25,675 bases of DNA from CAWJHE01 sp964614855 (GTDB lineage: Bacteria > Chloroflexota > Anaerolineae > Anaerolineales > UBA4823): assembly GCA_964614855.1 (NCBI GenBank), contig CAZTMX010000016.1:1-25675 (forward strand), written 5' to 3'. The stretch's first letter is position 1, and every line of letters starts with the position of its first letter. Under the pieces are notes generated by a model, which worked only from the letters and a program-made list of their open reading frames with translations, was not told the DNA's origin and did not search any database. Shown here piece after piece: positions 7,115 to 15,406 of this stretch. Position numbers and translations under genes: made by a program.

Positions 7115-7167
7115 CTTTTTCCGGGATCGCTTTGCGCAGTTTTGCATTTCACCTTTGACCTGTCTTT

Positions 7168-7226
7168 GTGAGGGCAGCAGATTATTGGTCAATTCTTTTT
7201 CTGTCTGCCCTCACTTTGTATTGATT
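7168..7226 (+). terminator. Probable rho-independent terminator after aglG
   Basis: GTGAGGGCAG (7168-7177) pairs perfectly with CTGCCCTCAC (7205-7214); an inner AGA/TCT pairing shortens the loop. A moderately T-rich tail follows. It separates the transporter operon from the GH13/fructokinase/amylosucrase genes. Confidence 0.65.
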
Positions 7227-7227
7227 T

Positions 7228-7255
7228 TTGCTTGGGCGAATTTGTTCGATAAATA
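7228..7255 (+). promoter_or_regulatory. Weak promoter candidate for the treS operon
   Basis: TTGCTT (7228-7233) and TAAATA (7250-7255) are 16 bp apart, between the aglG terminator and the treS start. TTGGGC (7232-7237) with TAATAA (7254-7259) is an equally spaced alternative. Either is only a moderate match; the position is the main argument. Confidence 0.3.
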
Positions 7256-7278
7256 ATAAAACTAATAAAGAGACTGAT

Positions 7279-8919
7279 ATGCAAAATACCTGGTATAAAA
7301 ATGCAATCTTCTACGAAGTGTACGTCCGCGCATATGCAGACAGTAACGGAGATGGACACGGAGATCTCAGGGGGCTCATTTCGAAAATCCCTTATTTGCA
7401 TGAACTGGGTATCGATTGCCTGTGGCTCTTGCCAATTTTCCCATCACCGTTAAGAGATGACGGCTATGACATCGCCGATTATTACGGTGTCTTGGCGGAA
7501 TATGGGCAAATTGATGACGTCAAGGCATTGGTCCAGGGCGCACACCAGCTTGGCATGCGAGTGATCGCGGACCTGGTTCTCAATCACACATCCGATCAGC
7601 ACCCATGGTTTCAGGCAGCAAGGAAAGATCGCAAATCACCATATCGAGACTACTATGTCTGGAGCGATACGGATCAAAAATACGATCAGGCGCGCATTAT
7701 CTTCCTGGATACAGAAAAATCAAATTGGACTTATGATGAAGCTGCCGGTCAATATTTCTGGCATCGTTTTTATTCATCACAACCGGATCTCAATTACGAT
7801 AATCCGGCAGTGCAAGAAGAAATGTTCCGGGTGGCAAGATTTTGGCTGGATTTGGGGCTGGATGGCTTTCGGGCGGATGCCGTGCCCTATCTCTTTGAAA
7901 GAGAAGGAACAAATTGTGAGAATTTGCCCGAGACGCATGCTTATCTTAAGAGCCTGAGAGAATTTATTGACCGGGAATATCCTGGACGCATTCTATTGTG
8001 CGAAGCCAATCAATGGCCGGAAGATGTACGTCCATACTTTGGAGATGGCGACGAATTTCACATGGGATTTCATTTTCCCGTGATGCCGCGCATCTACATG
8101 GCTTTGCACAAAGCGGACCGGCAGCCCCTGGTTTGGATCCTTGAGCGTACACCTTCCATCCCGGAAGATTGCCAATGGTGCATTTTCCTGAGAAATCACG
8201 ATGAGCTAACCCTGGAAATGGTGACTGAAGATGAGCGGCAGTGGATGTGGCAGGAATACGCGCCAGAACCACGCATGCGTCTAAACCTGGGCATCCGCAG
8301 GCGATTGGCTCCACTGCTGGATAACGATCCATTAAAAATCAGGCTGGCAAATTCCCTGTTATTTACCTTGCCAGGTTCCCCCATCATCTATTATGGGGAT
8401 GAGATTGGCATGGGCGATGATATCTGGCTCCCCGACCGCAACGGTGTACGTACCCCCATGCAGTGGAATGATCGCGAGAATGCAGGATTTTCGACAGCAG
8501 ATCCAACCCAACTATATGCTCCGGTCATTGCCAGTGATGAGTTTAATCCCGAGAAGGTCAATGTAGAAGACCAGCGCCAGTCTTCCGGTTCTTTGTGGAG
8601 AACCATTCGAAACATGATCGCAATGAGAAAAGCGTATCCGGTTCTGGGGTGGGGCAGCTTTGAGTGGGTGGATGTGGGGAACCAGGCATTGGCTTGTTAC
8701 TGGCGCAAGTACCAGGATTCTCAGTTGTTTCTCATGCATAATCTTTCTGCTCAAGTGCAGCATGGTCGATATAAGCCTGCCAGGAATGTCGATTGCCACC
8801 TGGTAGATTTATTCGCACAAGAGGAGATCATTATCCGCGCAGGGAGTGAGTGGAGCTTTACCCTTAAACCCTATGAGTACCGCTGGCTTGAGGTAAAAGA
8901 ACAGGAGATGAAGCAATGA
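7279..8919 (+). CDS. treS: GH13 trehalose synthase-type enzyme (maltose glucosylmutase)
   Basis: A 546-residue cytoplasmic GH13 (alpha/beta)8-barrel enzyme. The opening WYKNAIFYEVYVRAY, then SNGDGHGDLRG, PSPLRDDGYDIADY, LVLNHTSDQHPWF, SQPDLNYDNPAV, EREGTNCENLPETHA and ANQWPED closely resemble trehalose synthases, which interconvert maltose and trehalose. The catalytic triad is visible: nucleophile D200 (GFRADAV), acid/base E242 (LLCEANQW), and D308 (RNHDE). The frame is open upstream to 7228, but the family start MQNTWYKN and the weak AAAGAG favour ATG at 7279. There is no C-terminal maltokinase fusion. The stop overlaps the fructokinase start (ATGA). An alpha-glucosidase or sucrose isomerase activity is possible and the sugar context makes it worth considering; GH13 membership is certain. 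Confidence 0.82.
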   Translation: MQNTWYKNAIFYEVYVRAYADSNGDGHGDLRGLISKIPYLHELGIDCLWLLPIFPSPLRDDGYDIADYYGVLAEYGQIDDVKALVQGAHQLGMRVIADLVLNHTSDQHPWFQAARKDRKSPYRDYYVWSDTDQKYDQARIIFLDTEKSNWTYDEAAGQYFWHRFYSSQPDLNYDNPAVQEEMFRVARFWLDLGLDGFRADAVPYLFEREGTNCENLPETHAYLKSLREFIDREYPGRILLCEANQWPEDVRPYFGDGDEFHMGFHFPVMPRIYMALHKADRQPLVWILERTPSIPEDCQWCIFLRNHDELTLEMVTEDERQWMWQEYAPEPRMRLNLGIRRRLAPLLDNDPLKIRLANSLLFTLPGSPIIYYGDEIGMGDDIWLPDRNGVRTPMQWNDRENAGFSTADPTQLYAPVIASDEFNPEKVNVEDQRQSSGSLWRTIRNMIAMRKAYPVLGWGSFEWVDVGNQALACYWRKYQDSQLFLMHNLSAQVQHGRYKPARNVDCHLVDLFAQEEIIIRAGSEWSFTLKPYEYRWLEVKEQEMKQ

Positions 8920-9818
8920 CAGACAAATTATATGGCGCCATTGAAGCCGGAGGGACTAAATTTGTTTGCGCTGTGGGCAGCGGTCCAGAGGATTTGCAAG
9001 ACCAGGTCAGTTTTCCCACAACAACACCCCCTGAAACCATAGCCAGGACACTGGACTATTTTAAAAGGGCATTGGCGAAACATGGTGAACTGGCCGCCAT
9101 AGGTATCGCTTCGTTTGGCCCGGTGGACCCAAATCCTTTGTCGGAAACGTTTGGTTATATTACTGCCACACCCAAGCCGGGATGGTCGAATTTCAACTTT
9201 GTCGGAGCATTACAGAAGCAAATGCCTATACCTGTTGGGTTTGATACCGATGTCAACGGTGCGGCATTGAGTGAATGGCGTTGGGGCGCAGGGCAGGGGC
9301 TGGAGACATTCATATATCTAACGATTGGCACTGGGATTGGCGGCGGCGGTTTGCTCAATGGAAAATTGATGCATGGTTTGATCCATCCAGAAATGGGACA
9401 TATGCTGCTGCCGCATGATTGGGTTGCTGATCCTTTTCCGGGCTTCTGCCCATTCCACGGAGATTGCCTGGAAGGTATGGCGGCAGGCCCGGCGCTGGAG
9501 AAGCGCTGGGGGTTGCGCGCTGAGAATTTCACCCCCGATCACCCAGCCTGGGACCTGGAGGCGCATTACCTGGCGCTGGGTTTGAGCAACCTGATCTGCT
9601 CGCTTTCTCCACAGAAAATCATCCTGGGCGGTGGTGTAATGCAGCAGGCTCATTTATTCCCGCTGATCCGAAAAAAGGTTCAAGAGTTGTTAAACAGATA
9701 TGTCCAATCACCCTGGCTGTTGGAAAGAATTGACGAGTATATTGTGCCGCCTGCTTTAGGATCCAGGGCCGGTGTCCTGGGCGCAATTGCCCTGGCAATG
9801 CAGACTATCCAGGCATAA
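8916..9818 (+). CDS. scrK: ROK-family fructokinase
   Basis: A 300-residue ROK-family sugar kinase. The ATP-binding start GAIEAGGTKFVCAVG is at residues 7-21; the catalytic aspartate is D112 (DTDVNGAALSEW); the glycine-rich LTIGTGIGGG at 135-144. The zinc signature H162, C178, H181, C184 (PGFCPFHGDCLEG) and the downstream AAGPALEKRWG match the fructokinase branch (Bacillus YdhR type) and not glucokinase, so the reaction is fructose + ATP to fructose 6-phosphate. The ATG overlaps the treS stop and the amylosucrase gene follows 18 bp later; amylosucrase releases fructose, exactly this enzyme's substrate. Mannose could be an additional substrate. Confidence 0.87.
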   Translation: MTDKLYGAIEAGGTKFVCAVGSGPEDLQDQVSFPTTTPPETIARTLDYFKRALAKHGELAAIGIASFGPVDPNPLSETFGYITATPKPGWSNFNFVGALQKQMPIPVGFDTDVNGAALSEWRWGAGQGLETFIYLTIGTGIGGGGLLNGKLMHGLIHPEMGHMLLPHDWVADPFPGFCPFHGDCLEGMAAGPALEKRWGLRAENFTPDHPAWDLEAHYLALGLSNLICSLSPQKIILGGGVMQQAHLFPLIRKKVQELLNRYVQSPWLLERIDEYIVPPALGSRAGVLGAIALAMQTIQA

Positions 9819-9836
9819 CCAATTCTCAACGATAAA

Positions 9837-11792
9837 ATGGATGGATACACTATGCGCGAGACACCCACGCAGCTGATCAGGAAAATGGAAAAGACATTAG
9901 CCAGGCTGAAACCGCGCCTGGTGGATGATTTTCGGGGAGCACCGGAACAAACCAGGATTGAGTTCGAAACAAGACTGGATGCGCATTTTCCGGATTTGTT
10001 CAGCCTGTACTACGAGTTGTATGCTGAGCAATATGATTTCTACTACCATTTGGAAGATTTGCTGCACCGCCTCATATCTATGTGGATGGCGCGCAGCGAA
10101 GCATTGAAAAAACTCGATAGGCAGCGTGAAGTCGAGCCGGATTGGTTTCAATCACAGCAGGTGCTCGGTGGGGTGTGCTATGTGGATTTGTTTGCTGGAA
10201 ATTTGCAAGGTATAAAGGATAAGATCCCGTATTTCAAAGAGCTTGGTCTGACCTATTTACATCTGATGCCCCTTTTTCGTTCTCCTGAGGGTGAAAACGA
10301 CGGTGGGTATGCGGTCAGCGACTATCGACAGGTCAACCCGGCTTTTGGTGATATAGAAGAATTATCCAGCCTGGCGGGTGAATTGCGCACCCAGGGGATC
10401 AGCCTGGTGCTGGACCTGGTGTTTAACCATACCTCAGATGAGCACACCTGGGCATTGCAAGCCATGCAGGGGGATGAGGATTTTCAGGATTATTACCGCA
10501 TGTTTCCAGACCGGGCGATGCCAGATGCCTATGAAGCCAATATGCGCGAGATATTCCCGGATGAGCATCCTGGAGCTTTCATATACAAACCCGAGATCAA
10601 GCGCTGGGTATGGGCTACCTTTCACTCCTACCAGTGGGATTTGAATTACGCCAATCCGGCGGTCTTCAATTCCATGGCGGAGGAGATGTTGTTCCTTGCC
10701 AATGCCGGGGTGGAGATCTTGCGCCTGGATGCCGTGGCGTTCATTTGGAAACAATTGGGCACGAGCTCGGAAAACCTTCCGGGGGCGCACAAGCTTATCC
10801 AGGCATTCAACGCTGTTGCACGCATCGCTGCACCATGCCTGTTGTTTAAATCTGAAGCCATCGTCCATCCAGATGATGTGGTCAAATATATCGATGAGAA
10901 GGAATGCCAACTATCCTATAATCCACTGTTGATGTCTTTATTGTGGAATACCCTGGCAACACGCGAGGTTAACCTGTTGGCGCAGGGGCTGCAGGACAGG
11001 TTTAAAATATCGCCGGCCTGCGCCTGGGTCAATTACGTGCGCTGTCATGATGATATCGGCTGGACTTTTTCGGATGAGGATGCGCTCAACCTGGGAATTA
11101 ATGGATATGACCACCGGAGATTTTTGAATGCGTTTTACACGGGTCGTTTCCCGGGCAGTTTTGCTCGTGGTTTGCCTTTTCAAGAGAACCCCAAGACTGG
11201 GGATGCGCGGATTTCTGGAACCTGTGCTTCACTAGCCGGGTTGGAGAAAGCGTTGGAGGTCGAAACTGAACGCCAGGTAGAGCTAGCCATCAGGCGAATT
11301 TTGTTAATCCACGCAGTGATCTTAACCGTCGGCGGTATCCCCTTAATTTACCTTGGTGATGAATGGGGTACGCTAAATGATTATTCATATTTACAAGACC
11401 CGGCGAAAGCCCATGACAGCCGCTGGGTGCACCGCCCGTTTGCAGATTGGGATCGAGCAAAAAATCGAACAGACGCGGCCAGTGTTGAGGGAAGGGTTTT
11501 TCAGGGGTGCTCCAGGTTGATTGGACTGCGCAAGACGAACCCCTGTTTTTCTGGACATGAAATCCAGGTTATTCCTACAGATAACCCCCATGTGTTGGGA
11601 TACATACGTTCTTGCGCCAGCCAACGCATGCTCGTCCTGGCAAATTTTAGCGAGGCAAAACAAACCATTTCTGCCAATGTCCTGCGTCTCTCTGGGATGA
11701 GTGGTACCTGTCAGGATCTTGAGAGCGCCAAACGGTTGCCTGTCAAAGATCTTCAGCTTGCCCCCTACCAATTTTTGTGCCTGAGCGCGTAA
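9837..11792 (+). CDS. Amylosucrase (GH13)
   Basis: A 651-residue amylosucrase, which transfers the glucosyl group of sucrose onto an alpha-1,4-glucan and frees fructose. Very close to the Neisseria enzyme through the core: GGVCYVDLFAGNLQG, YLHLMPLFRSPEGENDGGY, WDLNYANPAVF, DAVAFIWKQLGTS, YNPLLMSLLWNTLATREVNLL, HDDIGWTFSDED, GSFARGLPFQ, GGIPLIYLGDEWGTLND. Catalytic residues: nucleophile D298 (ILRLDAVAF), acid/base E340 (FKSEAIVHPDDV) and D405 (RCHDD). The N-terminal helical domain typical of the family precedes the barrel (about 1-105). No signal peptide, so it acts in the cytoplasm on imported sucrose. ATG at 9837 has no good ribosome-binding site; ATG at 9852 is an equally possible start. 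The product is storage-type glucan. Confidence 0.93.
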   Translation: MDGYTMRETPTQLIRKMEKTLARLKPRLVDDFRGAPEQTRIEFETRLDAHFPDLFSLYYELYAEQYDFYYHLEDLLHRLISMWMARSEALKKLDRQREVEPDWFQSQQVLGGVCYVDLFAGNLQGIKDKIPYFKELGLTYLHLMPLFRSPEGENDGGYAVSDYRQVNPAFGDIEELSSLAGELRTQGISLVLDLVFNHTSDEHTWALQAMQGDEDFQDYYRMFPDRAMPDAYEANMREIFPDEHPGAFIYKPEIKRWVWATFHSYQWDLNYANPAVFNSMAEEMLFLANAGVEILRLDAVAFIWKQLGTSSENLPGAHKLIQAFNAVARIAAPCLLFKSEAIVHPDDVVKYIDEKECQLSYNPLLMSLLWNTLATREVNLLAQGLQDRFKISPACAWVNYVRCHDDIGWTFSDEDALNLGINGYDHRRFLNAFYTGRFPGSFARGLPFQENPKTGDARISGTCASLAGLEKALEVETERQVELAIRRILLIHAVILTVGGIPLIYLGDEWGTLNDYSYLQDPAKAHDSRWVHRPFADWDRAKNRTDAASVEGRVFQGCSRLIGLRKTNPCFSGHEIQVIPTDNPHVLGYIRSCASQRMLVLANFSEAKQTISANVLRLSGMSGTCQDLESAKRLPVKDLQLAPYQFLCLSA

Positions 11793-11876
11793 TGGCTGCT
11801 TTACGAACCCCGTATCGCCTTTGTGACATATTTGAGAAATATATGACACTTCGCTTAATGCATACAGGACACCTAT

Positions 11877-11926
11877 CCATTGTCAGATACTCAGATATCT
11901 GTCACAATGGTACCATTGGATAAAAT
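11877..11926 (+). promoter_or_regulatory. Inverted-repeat cluster in the promoter region of the formate-THF ligase gene
   Basis: CCATTGT (11877-11883) pairs with ACAATGG (11904-11910), and inside it CAGATA with TATCTG. Directly overlapping is a perfect 14-bp palindrome CAATGGTACCATTG (11905-11918). A possible -10 box TAAAAT (11921-11926) follows; no good -35 was seen. TTGTGACA occurs on the plus strand at 11820-11827 and on the minus strand inside the right arm, as a converging pair. The 165-bp gap 11793-11957 holds no gene. This looks like a regulator-binding region; the regulator is unknown. Confidence 0.5.
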
Positions 11927-11957
11927 GCAATATTTTGATTGATGAAAGGGTACATAA

Positions 11958-13883
11958 ATGAGTAAAACCTCTGATTTTCCTGGATTGCGAAAATTCACAC
12001 CAGTCCCACTTAAACTGGTGAGACCGGTCCCGTCCGATATTGATATCGCTCAAGCTGCAGAACTAAAGACCATTCAAACCGTGGCGGAAGAAGTCGGTCT
12101 GCTGCCATCCGAACTGGAGCTGCACGGCGACTTCAAAGCCAAAGTACGGCTTGAAACCCTGGATCGATTGCGCGATGTTCCGGATGGCAAGTATGTGCTG
12201 ATTACCGCAATTACCCCCACACCACTTGGTGAGGGCAAAAGCACAACCATGGTGGGATTGAGCCAGGCTTTGGGTGCGCACCTGGGCAAGCGGGTCTTCA
12301 CCTGCATCCGCCAACCCAGCCAGGGACCGACCTTTGGCATCAAGGGCGGGGCAGCAGGCGGTGGTTACAGCCAGGTTGTTCCGATGGAAGATTTTAACCT
12401 GCATCTGACCGGCGATATCCATGCGATCACTGCAGCCAATAACCTGGTTGCAGCCGCCATTGATGCGCGCGTTCTCCATGAATCGACACAAGATGATGAA
12501 AAATTGTTTAATGCTCTATGCCCTAAGGATAAAAAAGGCGAGCGTAAATTTGCCCCTTCCATGTTGCGTCGTCTGAAGAAATTGGGCATTGACAAAACGA
12601 ACCCGGAAGACCTGACGCCTGAAGAACGCAGCCGCTTTGTGCGTTTGGATATTGATCCAGATCAAATCACCTGGCGGCGGGTGGTAGATACCAATGACCG
12701 CTTCTTGCGCGAAATCACAGTGGGCCAGGGTCCCGAAGAAAAAGGTATGCTGCGCCGCACCGGTTTCGATATCACGGTTGCCAGCGAGATCATGGCCATC
12801 CTGGCGCTTACCACCGACCTGGCAGATATGCGTGAACGTTTTGGTCGTGTGGTGATTGGCACCAGCCGCAAGGGCGAAGCGGTGACCTGCGACGACTTGG
12901 GTGTGGCGGGGGCTATGACGGTTCTGATGAAGGACGCGATCAAACCCACTCTGATGCAAACCCTGGAAGGTACACCGGTCTTTGTGCATGCCGGGCCATT
13001 CGCCAACATTGCGCACGGCAACAGCTCGATCATCGCCGATAAGATTGCCTTGAAACTGGCAGATTACGTGGTTACCGAAGCTGGTTTTGGTGCTGACATC
13101 GGTATGGAAAAATTCTTTGATATCAAATGCCGCTATTCGGGTTTGATCCCGAATGTAGTGGTTTTGGTATCCACCGTTCGCGCCCTGAAGATGCACGGCG
13201 GCGGTCCCAAGGTTGTGGCAGGTAAACCGTTAGATTCTGCCTACACCGACGAAAACCTTGACCTGCTGAAATCTGGCCTGGGAAATATGCAGCACCATAT
13301 CAAGAACGCCCTGCGTTTCGGCATCCCTGTGGTGGTCGCAGTCAACTCCTTTGCAACAGATACCCCTGCTGAAGTTGAGATGATCCGACAGGCAGCTATC
13401 GAAGCTGGCGCAGATGATGCAGTTATCTCTACCCACTGGGCGGATGGTGGTAAAGGCGCAGTTAAGCTGGCTGAAGCTGTGGTGAGCGCTGCTGAAAAAC
13501 CCAGCCGCTTCCAGTTCCTGTACCCGCTCGAAAAATCAATCAAAGAGAAGATCGAGACCATCTGTAAGGAAATCTACGGCGCAGATGGCGTAGATTACCT
13601 GCCAGAGGCTGAGCAGAAAATTGAGCTGTACACCCGCCTGGGCTTTGATAAATTGCCGTTATGCATGGCGAAAACACACCTCAGCCTGAGCCACGATCCC
13701 AACCTCAAGGGTGTGCCCAAAGGCTTCCGTGTACCGATCCGCGATATCCGCGCTTCGGTTGGCGCTGGTTTCTTGTATCCGCTGCTGGGCACCATGCGCA
13801 CCATGCCCGGTTTGCCCACACGCCCGGTCTTCTATGATGTCGACCTGGATCTAGAAACCAACCGTGTATTAGGTCTCTTCTAA
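11958..13883 (+). CDS. fhs: Formate-tetrahydrofolate ligase, long form
   Basis: A 641-residue cytoplasmic ligase making 10-formyl-THF from formate, THF and ATP. The nucleotide loop TPTPLGEGKST is at 86-96, followed by RQPSQGPTFGIKGGAAGGGY, MEDFNLHLTGDIHAITAANN, EIMAILALTTDLADMRERFG, FVHAGPFANIAHGNSSIIAD, VTEAGFGADIGMEKF and MPGLPTRP. Most bacterial enzymes are about 555 residues. Extra length here includes an insert after DARVLHE (about 175-270: FAPSMLRRLKKLGIDKTNPEDL, LDIDPDQITWRRVVDTNDRFLR) and the ending FYDVDLDLETNRVLGLF, both as in the ligase domain of eukaryotic C1-THF synthase. AAAGGG seven bases before ATG supports the start. It is transcribed alone and ends at a terminator, convergent to tilS. 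No other one-carbon gene lies nearby. Confidence 0.96.
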   Translation: MSKTSDFPGLRKFTPVPLKLVRPVPSDIDIAQAAELKTIQTVAEEVGLLPSELELHGDFKAKVRLETLDRLRDVPDGKYVLITAITPTPLGEGKSTTMVGLSQALGAHLGKRVFTCIRQPSQGPTFGIKGGAAGGGYSQVVPMEDFNLHLTGDIHAITAANNLVAAAIDARVLHESTQDDEKLFNALCPKDKKGERKFAPSMLRRLKKLGIDKTNPEDLTPEERSRFVRLDIDPDQITWRRVVDTNDRFLREITVGQGPEEKGMLRRTGFDITVASEIMAILALTTDLADMRERFGRVVIGTSRKGEAVTCDDLGVAGAMTVLMKDAIKPTLMQTLEGTPVFVHAGPFANIAHGNSSIIADKIALKLADYVVTEAGFGADIGMEKFFDIKCRYSGLIPNVVVLVSTVRALKMHGGGPKVVAGKPLDSAYTDENLDLLKSGLGNMQHHIKNALRFGIPVVVAVNSFATDTPAEVEMIRQAAIEAGADDAVISTHWADGGKGAVKLAEAVVSAAEKPSRFQFLYPLEKSIKEKIETICKEIYGADGVDYLPEAEQKIELYTRLGFDKLPLCMAKTHLSLSHDPNLKGVPKGFRVPIRDIRASVGAGFLYPLLGTMRTMPGLPTRPVFYDVDLDLETNRVLGLF

Positions 13884-13908
13884 ACCCCTGATTGTCATTC
13901 AATAACAT

Positions 13909-13948
13909 ATGGGCTGCCTGGTAAGAAGACGGGTAGCCCATTTCTTAT
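13909..13948 (+). terminator. Terminator between the convergent fhs and tilS genes
   Basis: ATGGGCTGCC (13909-13918) pairs with GGGTAGCCCAT (13931-13941), with one mismatch, and TTTCTTATCC follows. It ends the fhs transcript; the stem may also act on the opposite strand, where the tail is less T-rich. Confidence 0.7.
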
Positions 13949-13967
13949 CCCTTAGAATCCAGAGTAA

Positions 13968-15401
13968 TCAATGATCGCTCTTAAGAATTTGTAAGTGCAA
14001 GATTGTTTTACAATCAGGCGCCAAACGGTGTTTTTCGCTTACCCGGAAACCCGGCAGCCATACTATTTCCCGGGCATCTACCACTACCGGCCATTGGGGA
14101 CGTGCTCTTGCAGGGATTTTTTGATTAATAAAGATATCAGAGAGTTTGATTGAACCGGTCTTCATGCCCAGTGGTTGAAAACGGTCTCCTGGCTGGCGGC
14201 AACGCACAGACAACGGCCGGGCAACTTTGTCAAAATCTAACCAGGCTTGCCAGGGGTCTGGATTGATATACCCCAACGCCAGGTTCTCTGGGGTGGACGG
14301 CAGAATATCTGCCCGCGCTTGCCAACCACCTGCAATCCGGGTCTCACCAGGAACCTGGATAGAGAACTGTTCTTTATGCGGCACCTGGGGAACCGTGTCG
14401 ATTGGCAAATCTGAAACCGGCAATGTAATCCAGAGCTGCCGGTTCTCCAGGATAACGCGCATGCTTAAAGCGATGTCTGAACTGGCGCTGCGTGGCGGGT
14501 GTCTCAAGAATTGGATAATTTTCTCAATATGGCCAAATTCGATGTCTTGCAACCCTGGATGTAACCAGTTCATCGCTTTGCGTATCAACCGCCGCTGAAT
14601 GGCAGTGGGTACACCAGAAAGTTTATCCTTGTCGAAAACCAGATATCCTGGTCCTTGCCGGTAAAAGCAGTCCTGCCAGGCTTTTTGCGTGATAGACTGG
14701 ATTTCCTGGTCTTCCTGTTGCAAAATCTCGGCAGTACGCCAAAGACTCTGGCGGATTTGCGGGTTGTATGTTTCCAATTGTGGGATCAAATCGTGACGGA
14801 TGCGGTTGCGAAGGTACGCTGTATCGAAATTGGTCGCATCCCAGTGTGGCGTGATTTGCCTTTCTTCAAGATATAGCAAGATCTCCCTGCGCCAGGTATT
14901 CAGCAGGGGACGGATAAGCGGAATGCTGTCGCTCCAGGCGTTGGGGATGCTGCGGTAAGGCATACCTGTCAAGCCATAAAGACCTGTGCCGCGCAACAGG
15001 TGCAGCAGGACGGTCTCAACCTGGTCATCTGCATGGTGACCCACCGCAACGGCCTGGGCTTGGTGGATTTCTGCCTGGTGAAATAAGAACTCGTAACGCA
15101 ATTGGCGCGCTGCTGTTTCAGTGGATACCTGGTGCTGCCTGGCATAGGTGGTCACATCCCGGCTTTCAATGATTGCGGGTATGCCTGATTTTTCCGCAAA
15201 TTCATGAACAGAGACGGCTTCGGCAGGGGATTCGGGGCGCAGGTTGTGGTCAAGGTGTCCGAGGATGAGCCTGTATCCCAGCCGATTGAGCACATCCAGC
15301 ATAAACAGACTGTCTGGACCGCCTGACACACCAACTAGGAGAGGCAGAGCTGGGTCGATATGGCATTGCTGGATCAGGGTTTTACGGACTTGTTCGATCA
15401 T
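13968..15401 (-). CDS. tilS: tRNA(Ile)-lysidine synthase TilS
   Basis: A 477-residue cytoplasmic enzyme that attaches lysine to C34 of the CAU-anticodon tRNA(Ile), changing its decoding to AUA. The PP-loop SGGPDS is at residues 26-31, LGHLDHNLRPES at 48-59, and the HHADDQVET motif at 123-131, all typical of the N-terminal catalytic domain. The middle (about 220-330) and the C-terminal TilS substrate-binding domain (LSVRCRQPGDRFQPLGMKTGSIKLSDIFINQKIPARARPQWP) are both present, so the protein is full length. It follows mutL by five bases on the same strand, indicating co-transcription from the mutL promoter. TilS is essential in most bacteria, so this operon should be constitutively expressed. 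Confidence 0.95.
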   Translation of the reverse strand: MIEQVRKTLIQQCHIDPALPLLVGVSGGPDSLFMLDVLNRLGYRLILGHLDHNLRPESPAEAVSVHEFAEKSGIPAIIESRDVTTYARQHQVSTETAARQLRYEFLFHQAEIHQAQAVAVGHHADDQVETVLLHLLRGTGLYGLTGMPYRSIPNAWSDSIPLIRPLLNTWRREILLYLEERQITPHWDATNFDTAYLRNRIRHDLIPQLETYNPQIRQSLWRTAEILQQEDQEIQSITQKAWQDCFYRQGPGYLVFDKDKLSGVPTAIQRRLIRKAMNWLHPGLQDIEFGHIEKIIQFLRHPPRSASSDIALSMRVILENRQLWITLPVSDLPIDTVPQVPHKEQFSIQVPGETRIAGGWQARADILPSTPENLALGYINPDPWQAWLDFDKVARPLSVRCRQPGDRFQPLGMKTGSIKLSDIFINQKIPARARPQWPVVVDAREIVWLPGFRVSEKHRLAPDCKTILHLQILKSDH

Positions 15402-15406
15402 CCAGG

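Noticed and set aside
7228..7278. Upstream extension of the TreS-like frame
   Set aside because: The 17 extra residues overlap the promoter candidate and do not fit the family start WYKNAIFYEVYVRA.
10434..10910. 158-codon minus-strand frame inside the amylosucrase gene
   Set aside because: Fully inside a gene whose catalytic motifs are intact in the plus frame; no start signal.
12516..13196. 226-codon minus-strand frame inside fhs
   Set aside because: Shadow of a strongly conserved gene with biased third positions; its composition is not protein-like and no start signal precedes it.
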